Assembly: GCA_023430685.1 (NCBI GenBank)
Contig: JAEYZH010000165.1
Location: forward strand, 1-7,352
Source: Pseudomonadota bacterium
GTDB lineage: Bacteria > Pseudomonadota > Gammaproteobacteria > Xanthomonadales > Rhodanobacteraceae
DNA: 7,352 nucleotides
Direction of reading: 5' to 3'
Part shown: piece by piece, positions 1 through 6,753 of the stretch
Numbering within the stretch: position 1 is the stretch's first letter
Layout of the letters: every line of letters starts with the position of its first letter
Program-made: the position numbers and the translations under genes
Notes under the pieces: generated by a model
Seen by the model: the letters and a program-made list of their open reading frames with translations, nothing else
What the model was told of the DNA's origin: nothing
Databases searched by the model: none

Positions 1-1028
1 ACGACATCAGCGTGACGCTGGCCGACCGCCGCACTGTCAAGGCGACGATCCTCGGCACCGATCCGGACACCGACCTCGCGGTGCTGCAGATCCCGGCCGA
101 GCGCCTGACCGCGCTGCCGGTCGCCGATTCCGGACGCGTGCGGGTCGGCGATTTCGTCGGCGCGATCGGCGAGCCGTTCGGGCTCGGCCAGACCGTGACC
201 TCGGGCATCGTCTCCGCGCTCGGGCGCAGCGGACTCGGCGGCTCGGGCTACCAGAACTTCATCCAGACCGACGCCTCGATCAACCCGGGCAACTCGGGCG
301 GTCCGCTCGTGAACCTGCGCGGCGAACTCGTCGGCATCAACTCGATGATCTATTCGCCTTCGGGCGGCAACGTCGGCATCGGTTTCGCGATCCCGTCCAA
401 CCTCGCGCTCGGCGTGATGCGCCAGCTCGTCGCGACCGGATCGGTCAAGCGCGGCGTGCTCGGCGTCGAGAGCCAGGACGTGACGCCGCAACTGCAGGAA
501 ATGCTCGCGCTCGCCGATCGCCGCGGCGCGGTGGTCACGCGCGTGCGCCCGAACTCGCCGGCCGAAGCCGCGGGCCTTCGCCCCGGCGACGTGATCGTCT
601 CGCTTGGCGAGAGCGCGGTGTCGAGCGCGCAGGAGCTGCACAACCTCGAGGGGCTGACGCCGCCGGGCGCGCGCATCACGCTCGGACTCGTGCGCGACGG
701 CGAGACGCTCCAGGTCGAGACCGCGCTCAAGGTGCAGGAGCTTCGCGTGCTCAAGGGCGATGCACTCGATCCGCGGCTCGCGGGCGTCGAGTTCAGCGAG
801 CTCGGGCCGGAACTGCGCCGGCAGGGCATCGCGGGCGTCGGCGTCAGCCGCATCGCGAGCTCGAGTCGCGCGTACAGCGCGGGCCTTCGCACCGGCGACG
901 TGATCGTCGCGGTGAACCGCCGCGACCTCGCGGGCGCGGGCGATTTCGAGCGTCTCGCGTCGACGCGTCCGCGCCAGCTCATGCTGACCCTGCTGCGCGG
1001 CGAGGAGGCGTTCTACCTGCTGCTCTGA
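1..1028 (+). CDS. degQ: DegQ/DegP-family periplasmic serine endoprotease, 3' part
   Basis: This is a trypsin-like HtrA protease that degrades or chaperones misfolded envelope proteins in the periplasm. The reading frame is open from base 3 and runs in from outside the window, so the signal peptide, the catalytic His and the LA-loop are not visible. Counting from the GTG at 12, the catalytic Asp is D21 in the DTDLAVL motif and the nucleophile is S95 in GNSGGPL. The conserved segments QTVTSGIVSALGRSG and VGIGFAIPSN follow the DegQ pattern. PDZ1 spans about residues 147-232 and PDZ2 about 255-337. The C-terminus (RGEEAFYLLL) resembles the DegQ/DegP ending. Two PDZ domains exclude DegS. The choice of DegQ over DegP or MucD rests on remembered similarity and is less certain, because the diagnostic N-terminal loop is missing. 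The protease domain looks intact as far as it is seen. Confidence 0.93.
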   Translation, partial: DISVTLADRRTVKATILGTDPDTDLAVLQIPAERLTALPVADSGRVRVGDFVGAIGEPFGLGQTVTSGIVSALGRSGLGGSGYQNFIQTDASINPGNSGGPLVNLRGELVGINSMIYSPSGGNVGIGFAIPSNLALGVMRQLVATGSVKRGVLGVESQDVTPQLQEMLALADRRGAVVTRVRPNSPAEAAGLRPGDVIVSLGESAVSSAQELHNLEGLTPPGARITLGLVRDGETLQVETALKVQELRVLKGDALDPRLAGVEFSELGPELRRQGIAGVGVSRIASSSRAYSAGLRTGDVIVAVNRRDLAGAGDFERLASTRPRQLMLTLLRGEEAFYLLL

Positions 1029-1072
1029 CGGCGATTGGGTGGGCCTGCGCGCGGGGCGAACGCCATCTCTTG

Positions 1073-1185
1073 CCGTTCGCACTGAGCGAAGCGGCCGCAG
1101 GCCGCGGAGTCGAAGTGCCTGATCGCGCGAATCCTCGTGCAATGCCCTTCGACTCCGGCCTTCGGCCTGCGCTCAGGGCGAACGG
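1073..1185. repeat. Imperfect inverted repeat of the TTCGA..CTCAGGGCGAACGG family
   Basis: The left arm (about 1073-1118, beginning CCGTTCGCACTGAGCG and ending GAGTCGAAGTGC) is the imperfect reverse complement of the right arm (1144-1185, beginning GCCCTTCGACTCC and ending GCTCAGGGCGAACGG). About 25 bp of unrelated sequence separates them. The right arm also contains a small GGCC-TTC-GGCC hairpin (1157-1167). Palindromes of this sequence type are, from memory, widespread intergenic repeats in GC-rich gammaproteobacteria. No T-tract follows, so a simple intrinsic terminator for the protease gene is not evident, although a transcript could fold here. Confidence 0.7.
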
Positions 1186-1206
1186 TGTGGATGCGGCCTG
1201 CGCTCC

Positions 1207-1241
1207 GGGCGAATGCCATCCTCTGCCGTTCGCACTGAGCG
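1207..1241 (+). repeat. Second copy of a 35-bp direct repeat (partner 1054-1088)
   Basis: Bases 1207-1241 match 1054-1088 at 31 of 35 positions. Both run from GGGCGAA through GCCATC to CCGTTCGCACTGAGCG and lie 153 bp apart. The second copy breaks off after the CTGAGCG part and passes straight into the composite repeat that starts at 1254. It therefore looks like a truncated palindrome arm overwritten or joined by another element. Confidence 0.7.
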
Positions 1242-1253
1242 CAGGTCGCGCAG

Positions 1254-1398
1254 GTGGGGCTCGCGCGGCCGGTGTTCGCGCAGATCGATTCAACGCGGCG
1301 CGTTGCGTCCCACCCTACGCATGCGCGCGAACCGCGCCGTAGGGTGGGTTGCAGTCGCGTAGGGTGGGTCGCAGCCGCGCAGCGGCGAGACCCACCGC
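1254..1398. repeat. Composite hairpin repeat, copy 1 (REP-like, GTAG-headed)
   Basis: The unit begins GTGGGGCTCGCGCGGCC and contains, in order: a 15-bp palindrome CAACGCG-G-CGCGTTG (1291-1305); a perfect 11-bp inverted repeat CCCACCCTACG/CGTAGGGTGGG (1309-1319 and 1338-1348) with an 18-nt loop; two tandem 20-bp units starting GTAGGGTGGGT (1339-1358 and 1359-1378); and a hairpin GGTGGGTC/GACCCACC (1363-1370 and 1389-1396). A GTAG head followed by an imperfect hairpin is the known layout of REP elements mobilised by REP-associated tyrosine transposases. Membership in that class is inferred from the layout only. Confidence 0.75.
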
Positions 1399-1424
1399 AC
1401 GACGCGTCGCAGGCTCCGCCGCTG

Positions 1425-1571
1425 GTGGGGCTCGCGCGGCCGGTGTTCGCGCAGACCGATTCAACGCGTCGCGCTGCGTCCCACCCTACGCATGCGCGCG
1501 AACCGCAAACCGTAGGGTGGGTCGCAGCCGCGCAGGGTGGGTCGCAGCCGCGCAGCGGCGAGACCCACCGC
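1425..1571. repeat. Composite hairpin repeat, copy 2 (direct duplicate of 1254-1398)
   Basis: This copy starts exactly 171 bp after copy 1 and matches it over its whole length, with scattered substitutions and a 2-bp insertion in the hairpin loop (1491-1510, 20 nt). The 11-bp arms are intact (1480-1490 and 1511-1521). So is the terminal hairpin GGTGGGTC/GACCCACC (1536-1543 and 1562-1569). The 20-bp tandem pair is present (1512-1531 and 1532-1551), but its second member has GCAG in place of the GTAG head. The left palindrome has one mismatch (1462-1476). Confidence 0.75.
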
Positions 1572-1580
1572 GCGACCGCA

Positions 1581-1608
1581 GCGCCGCATGCGCGGCGTCA
1601 CGCTTTTT
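1581..1608 (+). terminator. Weak intrinsic-terminator candidate
   Basis: A 6-7 bp GC stem (1581-1587 against 1592-1598, loop ATGC, one G-U pair at the base) is followed after about 5 nt by a run of five T (1604-1608). It lies just upstream of the PstS-like gene and could end read-through from the repeat region. The gap between stem and T-run is longer than ideal, so this is tentative. Confidence 0.28.
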
Positions 1609-1683
1609 CCCGAATGCCTGCGCGGACCCGCGTCGCGGCGCGTGCTATCGTGCATGTTGCATTTTCTTGCAGCAGCCTTCGCC

Positions 1684-3108
1684 ATGTCCGCACGTTCATC
1701 CGCTTCTTCGTTCGCCCTCGCCTGCGCGTTCATGTTCGCCGCGTTCGCGGCGCCTGCCGACGCCTCCGACAAACTCGTCTGGCGCGGCGACCTCGCGACC
1801 GGGCGCGCGATCATGGAAGACATCGCGAAGGAGTACGCGAAGCAGAAGAAGGGCACGATCGACCTGCAGCCATTCAGCACGCTGTCCGGCCTCGACGCGG
1901 TCGCGAGCGGCAGCGCCGACATCGCGGGCAGCGCGCGCGGCAAGTTCGATCGCCGCACCGAGGAGGCCGGCCTCAACTTCAATCCGGTCGCGCTCGACGC
2001 GGCGGTGATGGTCGTGCACGCGAAGAACCCGGTGTCCTCGATCAGCCTCAAGCAGATCCACGACCTCTACTACGGCCGCATCACGAACTGGAAGGAACTC
2101 GGCGGGCCGGACAAGGCGATCAACCTCTACGCGATCGCGAGCCCGCTCGACGGCGTCGAGTACTCGCTGCGCGAACTCGTGTACCGCAAGGGCCACCAGC
2201 CGATCGCGGCGCCGCGGCTCTACCTCAACACCGCCAAGCTCGAGGAAGCGATCGCGATCGACCAGGCCGGCCTCGGCCTGACCACGATGGCGCGCGCGCA
2301 TGCGAACAAGGGCCTCAAGATGCTGCGCGTCGAGAACGTCGCGCCGTCGACCGCCTCGGTCGGCGACGGCAGCTATCCGCTCTACATCACGCTCTACATC
2401 GCCGAACGCGAGGCGTCGCCGAGGCACGACGCGGTGCTGCGCTTCCTCGCGTTCCTCGACACGCCCGCGGCGAAGGCGATCCTGCGCAAGCACCAGCTCG
2501 TGCCGTACGGCGAGGCCGGCGACGTCGCGATGCGCAACGAGCAGCGCCTCGTGTTCATCGACACCCAGGTCGGGCGCGATGCGGCGAGCGTCGCCGCACT
2601 GACCGGCAAGCCGATGCCGACGCCGGTCGCCGCGCCACGCGCGACGCTCGATGCGGCGACGCGCATCTCCTCGACCTCGGCCACCGCGCAGGCTGCACGC
2701 GAGAACCTCGCGCGCGCCGAGCAGAAGAAGGCCGAAGAAGCCGCCGCGAAGACCGTCGCCACGCCGGCGAAGGGCGCCGCGCCGGTCGCCGCCGCGACGC
2801 CTGCGGCGAAGCCGGCTGCCGCGTCCGCGCAGCCGGTCGCGAAGAAGCCCGTCGCGAGCGTGCCGGCCAAGCCTGCGGCGGCCAAACCCGCGGCGACTGC
2901 CGCCGCGAAGCCCGCCAAGCCCACCGCCACCACGGCCGCGAAGCCTGCGCCGAAGAAGCCGGCCGCGACCGCTGCCGCCAAGCCCGCGCCGAAGAAGAGC
3001 GTCGCGACGGCCGCCGCGAAGCCCGCGCCGAAGAAGGCCGAGGCTGCACCGGCCAAGCCGGCCGCATCGTTCGGCAACGTCAGCGGCGGCGCCGAAGGCG
3101 GAAAGTAG
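1684..3108 (+). CDS. Secreted PstS-like substrate-binding protein with Ala/Pro/Lys-rich C-terminal tail
   Basis: This is a 474-residue protein. Residues 1-27 form a signal peptide (hydrophobic core FALACAFMFAAFAA, cleavage after ADA), which supports the ATG at 1684; in-frame starts at 1537, 1588 and 1654 would bury it, and none has a good Shine-Dalgarno. Residues about 29-290 resemble the PBP-like domain of PstS: SADIAGSAR (77-85), the hallmark YGRITNWKELGG (130-141) and a later GDGSYPLY segment. At the site where PstS has R-x-x-G-S-G-T, this protein reads ASPLDGV (152-158), so the usual phosphate contacts appear to be missing. A short charged helix (about 335-355) leads into a low-complexity tail of about 115 residues, including three 13-residue repeats. 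No pstC, pstA, pstB or phoU gene lies nearby. A role in phosphate binding is therefore uncertain; another ligand or an envelope function is possible. Confidence 0.85.
   Translation: MSARSSASSFALACAFMFAAFAAPADASDKLVWRGDLATGRAIMEDIAKEYAKQKKGTIDLQPFSTLSGLDAVASGSADIAGSARGKFDRRTEEAGLNFNPVALDAAVMVVHAKNPVSSISLKQIHDLYYGRITNWKELGGPDKAINLYAIASPLDGVEYSLRELVYRKGHQPIAAPRLYLNTAKLEEAIAIDQAGLGLTTMARAHANKGLKMLRVENVAPSTASVGDGSYPLYITLYIAEREASPRHDAVLRFLAFLDTPAAKAILRKHQLVPYGEAGDVAMRNEQRLVFIDTQVGRDAASVAALTGKPMPTPVAAPRATLDAATRISSTSATAQAARENLARAEQKKAEEAAAKTVATPAKGAAPVAAATPAAKPAAASAQPVAKKPVASVPAKPAAAKPAATAAAKPAKPTATTAAKPAPKKPAATAAAKPAPKKSVATAAAKPAPKKAEAAPAKPAASFGNVSGGAEGGK
2938..3054 (+). repeat. Three tandem 39-bp coding repeats
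   Basis: Three 39-bp units (starting at 2938, 2977 and 3016) each encode AKPAPKK followed by six more variable residues (PAATAA, SVATAA, AEAAPA). They fall in the C-terminal tail of the PstS-like protein. A more diverged AKPAKP stretch just upstream suggests that the tail grew by repeat expansion. The composition (Ala, Pro, Lys) resembles histone H1-like or AlgP-like tails and predicts an extended, positively charged, disordered segment. Confidence 0.85.
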
Positions 3109-3117
3109 CGGGCCGAC

Positions 3118-3837
3118 GTGACACCGATGCGCGCGCGCATCCTCGCGGTTTCGCTCGACCTCGACGACACGCTGTGGCCGATCGCGCCCGCGATCGACGC
3201 GGCCGAGCGCGCGCTCGACGACTGGCTGCGCACGCATCATCCGAGCGTGGCCGACGCGTGGTCGATCCCCGCACTGCGCGCGCTGCGCGAGCAGGTCGCG
3301 CAGGAACACCCGCATCTCGCGCACGACTACGGCGCGCAGCGGCGCCTCACGATCGCGCGCGCGTTCGCGCATTGCCGCCATGGCGACGACCACGTGGATG
3401 CGGCCTGCGAGGCGTACATCGCCGCGCGCAATCGCGTCGAGTGCTATGCGGACGCGCTGCCCGCGCTCGCCGCGCTCGCGGCGCGCGGACCGCTGGTCAG
3501 CATCACGAACGGCAATGCCGACCTCGCGCGGATCGGGCTCGATCACCATTTCGCGCACCGGCTCTCCGCGCGCGACTGCGGCGTCGCCAAGCCCGCGCCC
3601 GGGATCTTCCTCGAGGCCTGCGCGCGGCTCGGACTTGCGCCCTCGCAGGTGCTGCATGTCGGCGATGACCCCGAACTGGATGTCGCCGGTGCGCGCGCGG
3701 CGGGGTTGCGCACGGCCTGGCTCAACCGCTCGGGCGAGGACTGGCCGCATGCAGAGCCGCCGGATCTCGCGCTGCGCGACCTCGGTGAACTGGTCGACTG
3801 GCTGCAACGCCACGACCTCGAGCACGCGGCGGCCTGA
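3118..3837 (+). CDS. yigB: HAD-superfamily phosphatase, YigB-like
   Basis: This is a 239-residue cytoplasmic HAD subfamily IA hydrolase with all four motifs: motif I SLDLDDTLW with nucleophile D14 and acid/base D16; motif II SITNGN (T130); motif III Lys K158 in AKPAP; motif IV HVGDDPELD (D183, D184). The alpha-helical cap lies between about residues 20 and 110. The pattern LVxITNGNA followed by LHVGDD, the HP..L..LR..V cap segment and the length match E. coli YigB as I recall it. YigB dephosphorylates FMN and the riboflavin-pathway intermediate 5-amino-6-(5-phosphoribitylamino)uracil, but the substrate here is an inference. The GTG start leaves 9 bp after the upstream stop, which suggests co-transcription; the in-frame ATG at 3127 is an equally plausible start, and neither has a strong Shine-Dalgarno. 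The usual xerC neighbour of yigB is absent from the visible sequence. Confidence 0.88.
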   Translation: MTPMRARILAVSLDLDDTLWPIAPAIDAAERALDDWLRTHHPSVADAWSIPALRALREQVAQEHPHLAHDYGAQRRLTIARAFAHCRHGDDHVDAACEAYIAARNRVECYADALPALAALAARGPLVSITNGNADLARIGLDHHFAHRLSARDCGVAKPAPGIFLEACARLGLAPSQVLHVGDDPELDVAGARAAGLRTAWLNRSGEDWPHAEPPDLALRDLGELVDWLQRHDLEHAAA

Positions 3838-3890
3838 CCGCCCGGGTACCGCGCGAGGCAGCGCGCAGAATGCGACAATGGCGCGTTCGC

Positions 3891-3896
3891 AAGGAG
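3891..3896 (+). promoter_or_regulatory. Ribosome binding site of the M17 aminopeptidase
   Basis: AAGGAG sits 6 nt before the ATG at 3903. This decides the start over the in-frame ATG at 3870, which would place the Shine-Dalgarno inside the coding region and has none of its own. It is the best ribosome binding site on the plus strand of this window. Confidence 0.8.
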
Positions 3897-3902
3897 TTGC
3901 CA

Positions 3903-5276
3903 ATGGATGCCTGGGTAGACGCGGCGGATGCCGCTGGCGCAGTGCCCCTGCTCGCGGTCGACCGCGAGAGCTTCCCCGCCGCGGTGGCCGGCTTCGGTGA
4001 CGCGGCCACGCGCTGGTGCAGCACGCACGCGTTCGCGGGCGAAGGCGGGCGCTTCCTCGTGCTCCCGGGCGCCGATGGCGCGCCGCAGGCGGTGCTCGCG
4101 GGCTGCGATGCGCGCGACGCGTTCGCGGCGGTCGCGAGCCTGCCGCAGCGCCTGCCGCCGGGGCGCTATCGACTCGACGCGCGCGGTCTTGCGCTCGGCG
4201 CGGAGGACGTCGCGCTCGCGTGGGCGCTCGGCGCCTATCGCTACACGCGCTACAAGAAGCCGACGCACGCACCCGCGCAGCTCGTCGTGGACGACGCCGG
4301 CGTCGGGCATGCGAGCGCGCTCGCGCAGGCGGTCTACTGCGTGCGCGACCTCGTCAACACGCCGACCGAGGACCTCGGACCGGCCGAACTCGCGCGCGAG
4401 GTACAGGCGCTCGCGCAGCGCCATCGCGCGTCGTACCGCGAATGGGTCGGCGACGACCTGCTCGCAGGCGGCTTCCCCGCGATCCACGCGGTCGGCCGCG
4501 CGAGCCACCGCGCGCCGCGCCTGGTCGAACTCACGCACGGCGAGGCCGGCGCACCGCACGTCGTGCTGGTCGGCAAGGGCGTGTGCTTCGACACCGGCGG
4601 GCTCGACCTCAAGACGGCCGACGGCATGCGCTGGATGAAGAAGGACATGGGCGGCGCCGCGCATGCGATCGCGCTGGCCGGACTCGTGCTGTCGGCGAAG
4701 CTGCCGGTACGCCTCACGTTGCTCGTGCCCGCGGTCGAGAACGCGGTCGCGGGCAATGCCTACCGGCCGGGTGAGGTGATCACGACGCGCGCGGGCATCA
4801 CGGTCGAGGTCGACAACACCGATGCGGAAGGGCGCCTCGTGCTCTGCGACGCGCTCGCGCACGCGGCCGCGCTGTCGCCGGACCTCATCCTCGACTTCGC
4901 GACGCTGACCGGCGCCGCGCGCATCGCGCTCGGCCCGGACCTGCCCGCGCTGTTCGCCAATCGCGACGAGGTCGCGAACGGACTGCTGCAGGCGGGGGAG
5001 CAGGCGCGCGATCCGCTCTGGCGCATGCCGCTGTGGCGGCCCTACCTGCCGATGCTCGAATCGCACATCGCCGACCTCGCGAATTCCGGCGCGTCGCGGC
5101 ATGCCGGCGCGATCACCGCGGCGCTGTTCCTCGAGCGCTTCGTGCCCGAGTCGCAGGCGTGGGCACACCTCGACGTGTACTCGTGGAACGACACCGACCG
5201 GCCCGGGCGCCCGCGCGGCGGCGAGGCGCAGGGCCTGCGCGCGTATTTCCGCTACCTGCAGCAGCGCTACGCCTGA
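3903..5276 (+). CDS. M17-family leucyl aminopeptidase (cytosol aminopeptidase)
   Basis: This 457-residue di-metal exopeptidase removes N-terminal residues from peptides in the cytoplasm. The N-terminal domain (about 1-135) is the variable M17 part; the catalytic domain follows. Visible signatures are VGKGVCFDTGGLDLK (223-237), MKKDMGGAA (245-253), NTDAEGRL (305-312) and DFATLTGAARIALG (331-344). By analogy with lens leucine aminopeptidase, the metal ligands are K225, D230, D248, D307 and E309, and the catalytic residues are K237 and R311; all are present. The CFDTGGLDLK/MKKDMGG variant resembles the shorter M17 branch found beside classical PepA (about 500 residues) in many proteobacteria, so I do not assign pepA. 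It lies 65 bp downstream of the HAD gene on the same strand and may share its transcript. It ends 30 bp from the convergent glmU stop. Confidence 0.94.
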   Translation: MDAWVDAADAAGAVPLLAVDRESFPAAVAGFGDAATRWCSTHAFAGEGGRFLVLPGADGAPQAVLAGCDARDAFAAVASLPQRLPPGRYRLDARGLALGAEDVALAWALGAYRYTRYKKPTHAPAQLVVDDAGVGHASALAQAVYCVRDLVNTPTEDLGPAELAREVQALAQRHRASYREWVGDDLLAGGFPAIHAVGRASHRAPRLVELTHGEAGAPHVVLVGKGVCFDTGGLDLKTADGMRWMKKDMGGAAHAIALAGLVLSAKLPVRLTLLVPAVENAVAGNAYRPGEVITTRAGITVEVDNTDAEGRLVLCDALAHAAALSPDLILDFATLTGAARIALGPDLPALFANRDEVANGLLQAGEQARDPLWRMPLWRPYLPMLESHIADLANSGASRHAGAITAALFLERFVPESQAWAHLDVYSWNDTDRPGRPRGGEAQGLRAYFRYLQQRYA

Positions 5277-5306
5277 GTCGTTCGACCGGGCGGACGCGCC
5301 CCGGCG

Positions 5307-6674
5307 TCAGCCCTTGGTCGGGCGGCGCCAGCCCGGGATCGTGGTCTGGCGTGCGCGCGCGAGCGTGAGTTCGGCGTCCGGCGCGTCGCGCGTGACGACC
5401 GAGCCCGCGCCGATCGTCGCGCCCTTGCCGATGCGCACGGGCGCGACCAGCGCGGTGTTCGAACCGATGAACGCGCCCTCTTCGATCGTCGTCGCGTGCT
5501 TGTTCACGCCGTCGTAGTTGCAGGTGATCGTGCCCGCGCCGATGTTCGCTCCCGCGCCGACCTCGGCGTCGCCGATGTAGGACAGGTGGTTGGCCTTCGC
5601 GTTCTCCCCGAAGCGCGCCTTCTTGGTCTCGACGAAGTTGCCGATGCGGCTGCCGCTCGCGAGTTCGGTGCCCGCGCGCAGGCGCGCGAACGGGCCGATG
5701 TCGCAGGGGCCGTGGGTGACGACGCCGTCGAGGTTGCAGTGCGAATGCACGATCGTGCCGGCCGCGAGCGTGGAGTTGCGGATGCGGCAGTACGGCCCGA
5801 TGCGCACCTCGTCGCCGAGTTCGACCAGGCCTTCGAGGATCACGTCGATGTCGATCTCGACATCGCGGCCGACGCGCACGTCGCCGCGCACGTCGAAGCG
5901 CACCGGATCGGCGAAGCGCACGCCCGCGGCCGCGAGCTGGGTCGCGCGCATGCGCTGGTGCATGCGTTCGAGGCCCGCGAGCTGCCACGGATCGTTCGCG
6001 CCGAACACTTCCTGCGGGTTCAGGCACATGCTCGCCTCGGCCGGCTCGCCTTCCTCGTTGGCCTGCGCGAACACGTCGGTGAGGTAGTACTCGCGCTGCG
6101 CGTTCTGGTCGGTGAGGTTGTTGAGCCACACGCGCAGGCGGCGCGCGTCGGCGGCGAGGATGCCGCTGTTGACGCAGGTGATCGCGCGCTGCTCGGTGTT
6201 GGCGTCCTTCTCCTCGACGATCGCGCGGATGCGGCCGATGCCGTCGCGCACGACGCGGCCGTAGCCGTAGGGATTGTCGAGCTGCGTGACCAGCGCCGCG
6301 AGCGGCGTCTCGACCTGCAGCAGCTTGCGCAACGTGTCGGCGCGGATCAGCGGTACGTCGCCGTAGAGCACGAGCACGCGCGCGTCCTCGGGCACGTCGG
6401 GCATCACGAGGCGCACCGCGTGCCCGGTGCCCTGCTGGCGCGGCTGGTGCACCCAGGCGAGGTCGCCGAGATCGGTCAGCGCGGCCTTGACCTGCTCGCC
6501 GAGATGGCCGTGCACGACGTGGATGCGCGCGGGCTGCAGCGTGCGCGCGGTGTCGAGCACGTGCGCGAGCATCGGCCTGCCGGCCAGCGGCATCAGCACC
6601 TTGGGCTGGGCCGACTTCATCCGCTTGCCCTCGCCCGCGGCGAGGACGATCACATGCAGGGGCGCACTCGTCAC
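5307..6674 (-). CDS. glmU: Bifunctional UDP-N-acetylglucosamine pyrophosphorylase / glucosamine-1-phosphate N-acetyltransferase
   Basis: GlmU acetylates glucosamine-1-phosphate with acetyl-CoA and then joins the product to UMP from UTP, giving UDP-GlcNAc for peptidoglycan and lipopolysaccharide in the cytoplasm. The N-terminal uridylyltransferase domain (about 1-228) has LAAGEGKRM (11-19), K25, D106 in YGDVPL and N227, the Mg2+ and nucleotide residues at E. coli-like positions. The C-terminal left-handed beta-helix (about 250-440) shows hexapeptide repeats and acetyltransferase residues R333, K351, H363, N386 and Y387. The GTG start at 6674 gives 455 residues, against 456 in E. coli, and has GGAG 8 nt upstream; the in-frame extension to 6797 adds 41 residues of non-homologous sequence. 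Position downstream of atpC on the same strand is the Xanthomonadales arrangement as I recall it, but the terminator between them suggests separate transcription. Confidence 0.97.
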   Translation of the reverse strand: MTSAPLHVIVLAAGEGKRMKSAQPKVLMPLAGRPMLAHVLDTARTLQPARIHVVHGHLGEQVKAALTDLGDLAWVHQPRQQGTGHAVRLVMPDVPEDARVLVLYGDVPLIRADTLRKLLQVETPLAALVTQLDNPYGYGRVVRDGIGRIRAIVEEKDANTEQRAITCVNSGILAADARRLRVWLNNLTDQNAQREYYLTDVFAQANEEGEPAEASMCLNPQEVFGANDPWQLAGLERMHQRMRATQLAAAGVRFADPVRFDVRGDVRVGRDVEIDIDVILEGLVELGDEVRIGPYCRIRNSTLAAGTIVHSHCNLDGVVTHGPCDIGPFARLRAGTELASGSRIGNFVETKKARFGENAKANHLSYIGDAEVGAGANIGAGTITCNYDGVNKHATTIEEGAFIGSNTALVAPVRIGKGATIGAGSVVTRDAPDAELTLARARQTTIPGWRRPTKG

Positions 6675-6682
6675 GGACACTT

Positions 6683-6686
6683 CTCC
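6683..6686 (-). promoter_or_regulatory. Ribosome binding site deciding the glmU GTG start
   Basis: On the minus strand GGAG lies 8 nt ahead of the GTG at 6674-6672. A second GTG two codons upstream would leave only 2 nt of spacing, so the downstream GTG is preferred. Confidence 0.65.
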
Positions 6687-6753
6687 AGAGGATGCAGGTC
6701 GGGGTGGCTTGGCGTCACGGCGAATGGCGCGCGGCTGCGGTCGCGCAGGCGCT

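Larger units (their letters stand above)
1029..1683. other. Repeat-filled intergenic region (655 bp)
   Basis: No gene is supported here. Open frames exist in several phases, but they are arginine- and alanine-rich translations of repeats and have no recognisable domain. From left to right the stretch holds a palindromic repeat family (1054-1241), two direct copies of a composite hairpin unit (1254-1398 and 1425-1571), a weak terminator-like hairpin (1581-1608), and about 75 bp ahead of the next gene. In that last part I see only a poor extended -10-like element (TGCTATCGT, 1643-1651) with no matching -35. Confidence 0.75.

Noticed and set aside
1254..1571. A CRISPR array
   Set aside because: There are only two long units at a 171-bp period with internal palindromes and no short repeats with unique spacers. 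No cas gene is in the window.
1537..1683. An N-terminal extension of the PstS-like protein by 49 residues
   Set aside because: It would read through the repeat copy and the terminator-like hairpin and would move the signal peptide away from the N-terminus. The ATG at 1684 fits a normal signal peptide.
1254..3668. An 804-codon plus-strand open frame starting in the repeats
   Set aside because: It is an out-of-frame shadow of the PstS-like and HAD genes, has Arg-rich composition and starts inside the duplicated repeat.
1696..4272. An 858-codon minus-strand open frame
   Set aside because: It is antisense to the PstS-like and HAD genes, which have clear motifs. Its translation is Arg/Gly/Ala-rich with no domain; long antisense frames are expected at this GC content.
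3543..5168. A 541-codon minus-strand open frame
   Set aside because: It is antisense to the M17 aminopeptidase, whose catalytic residues are all intact, and shows no recognisable family signature.
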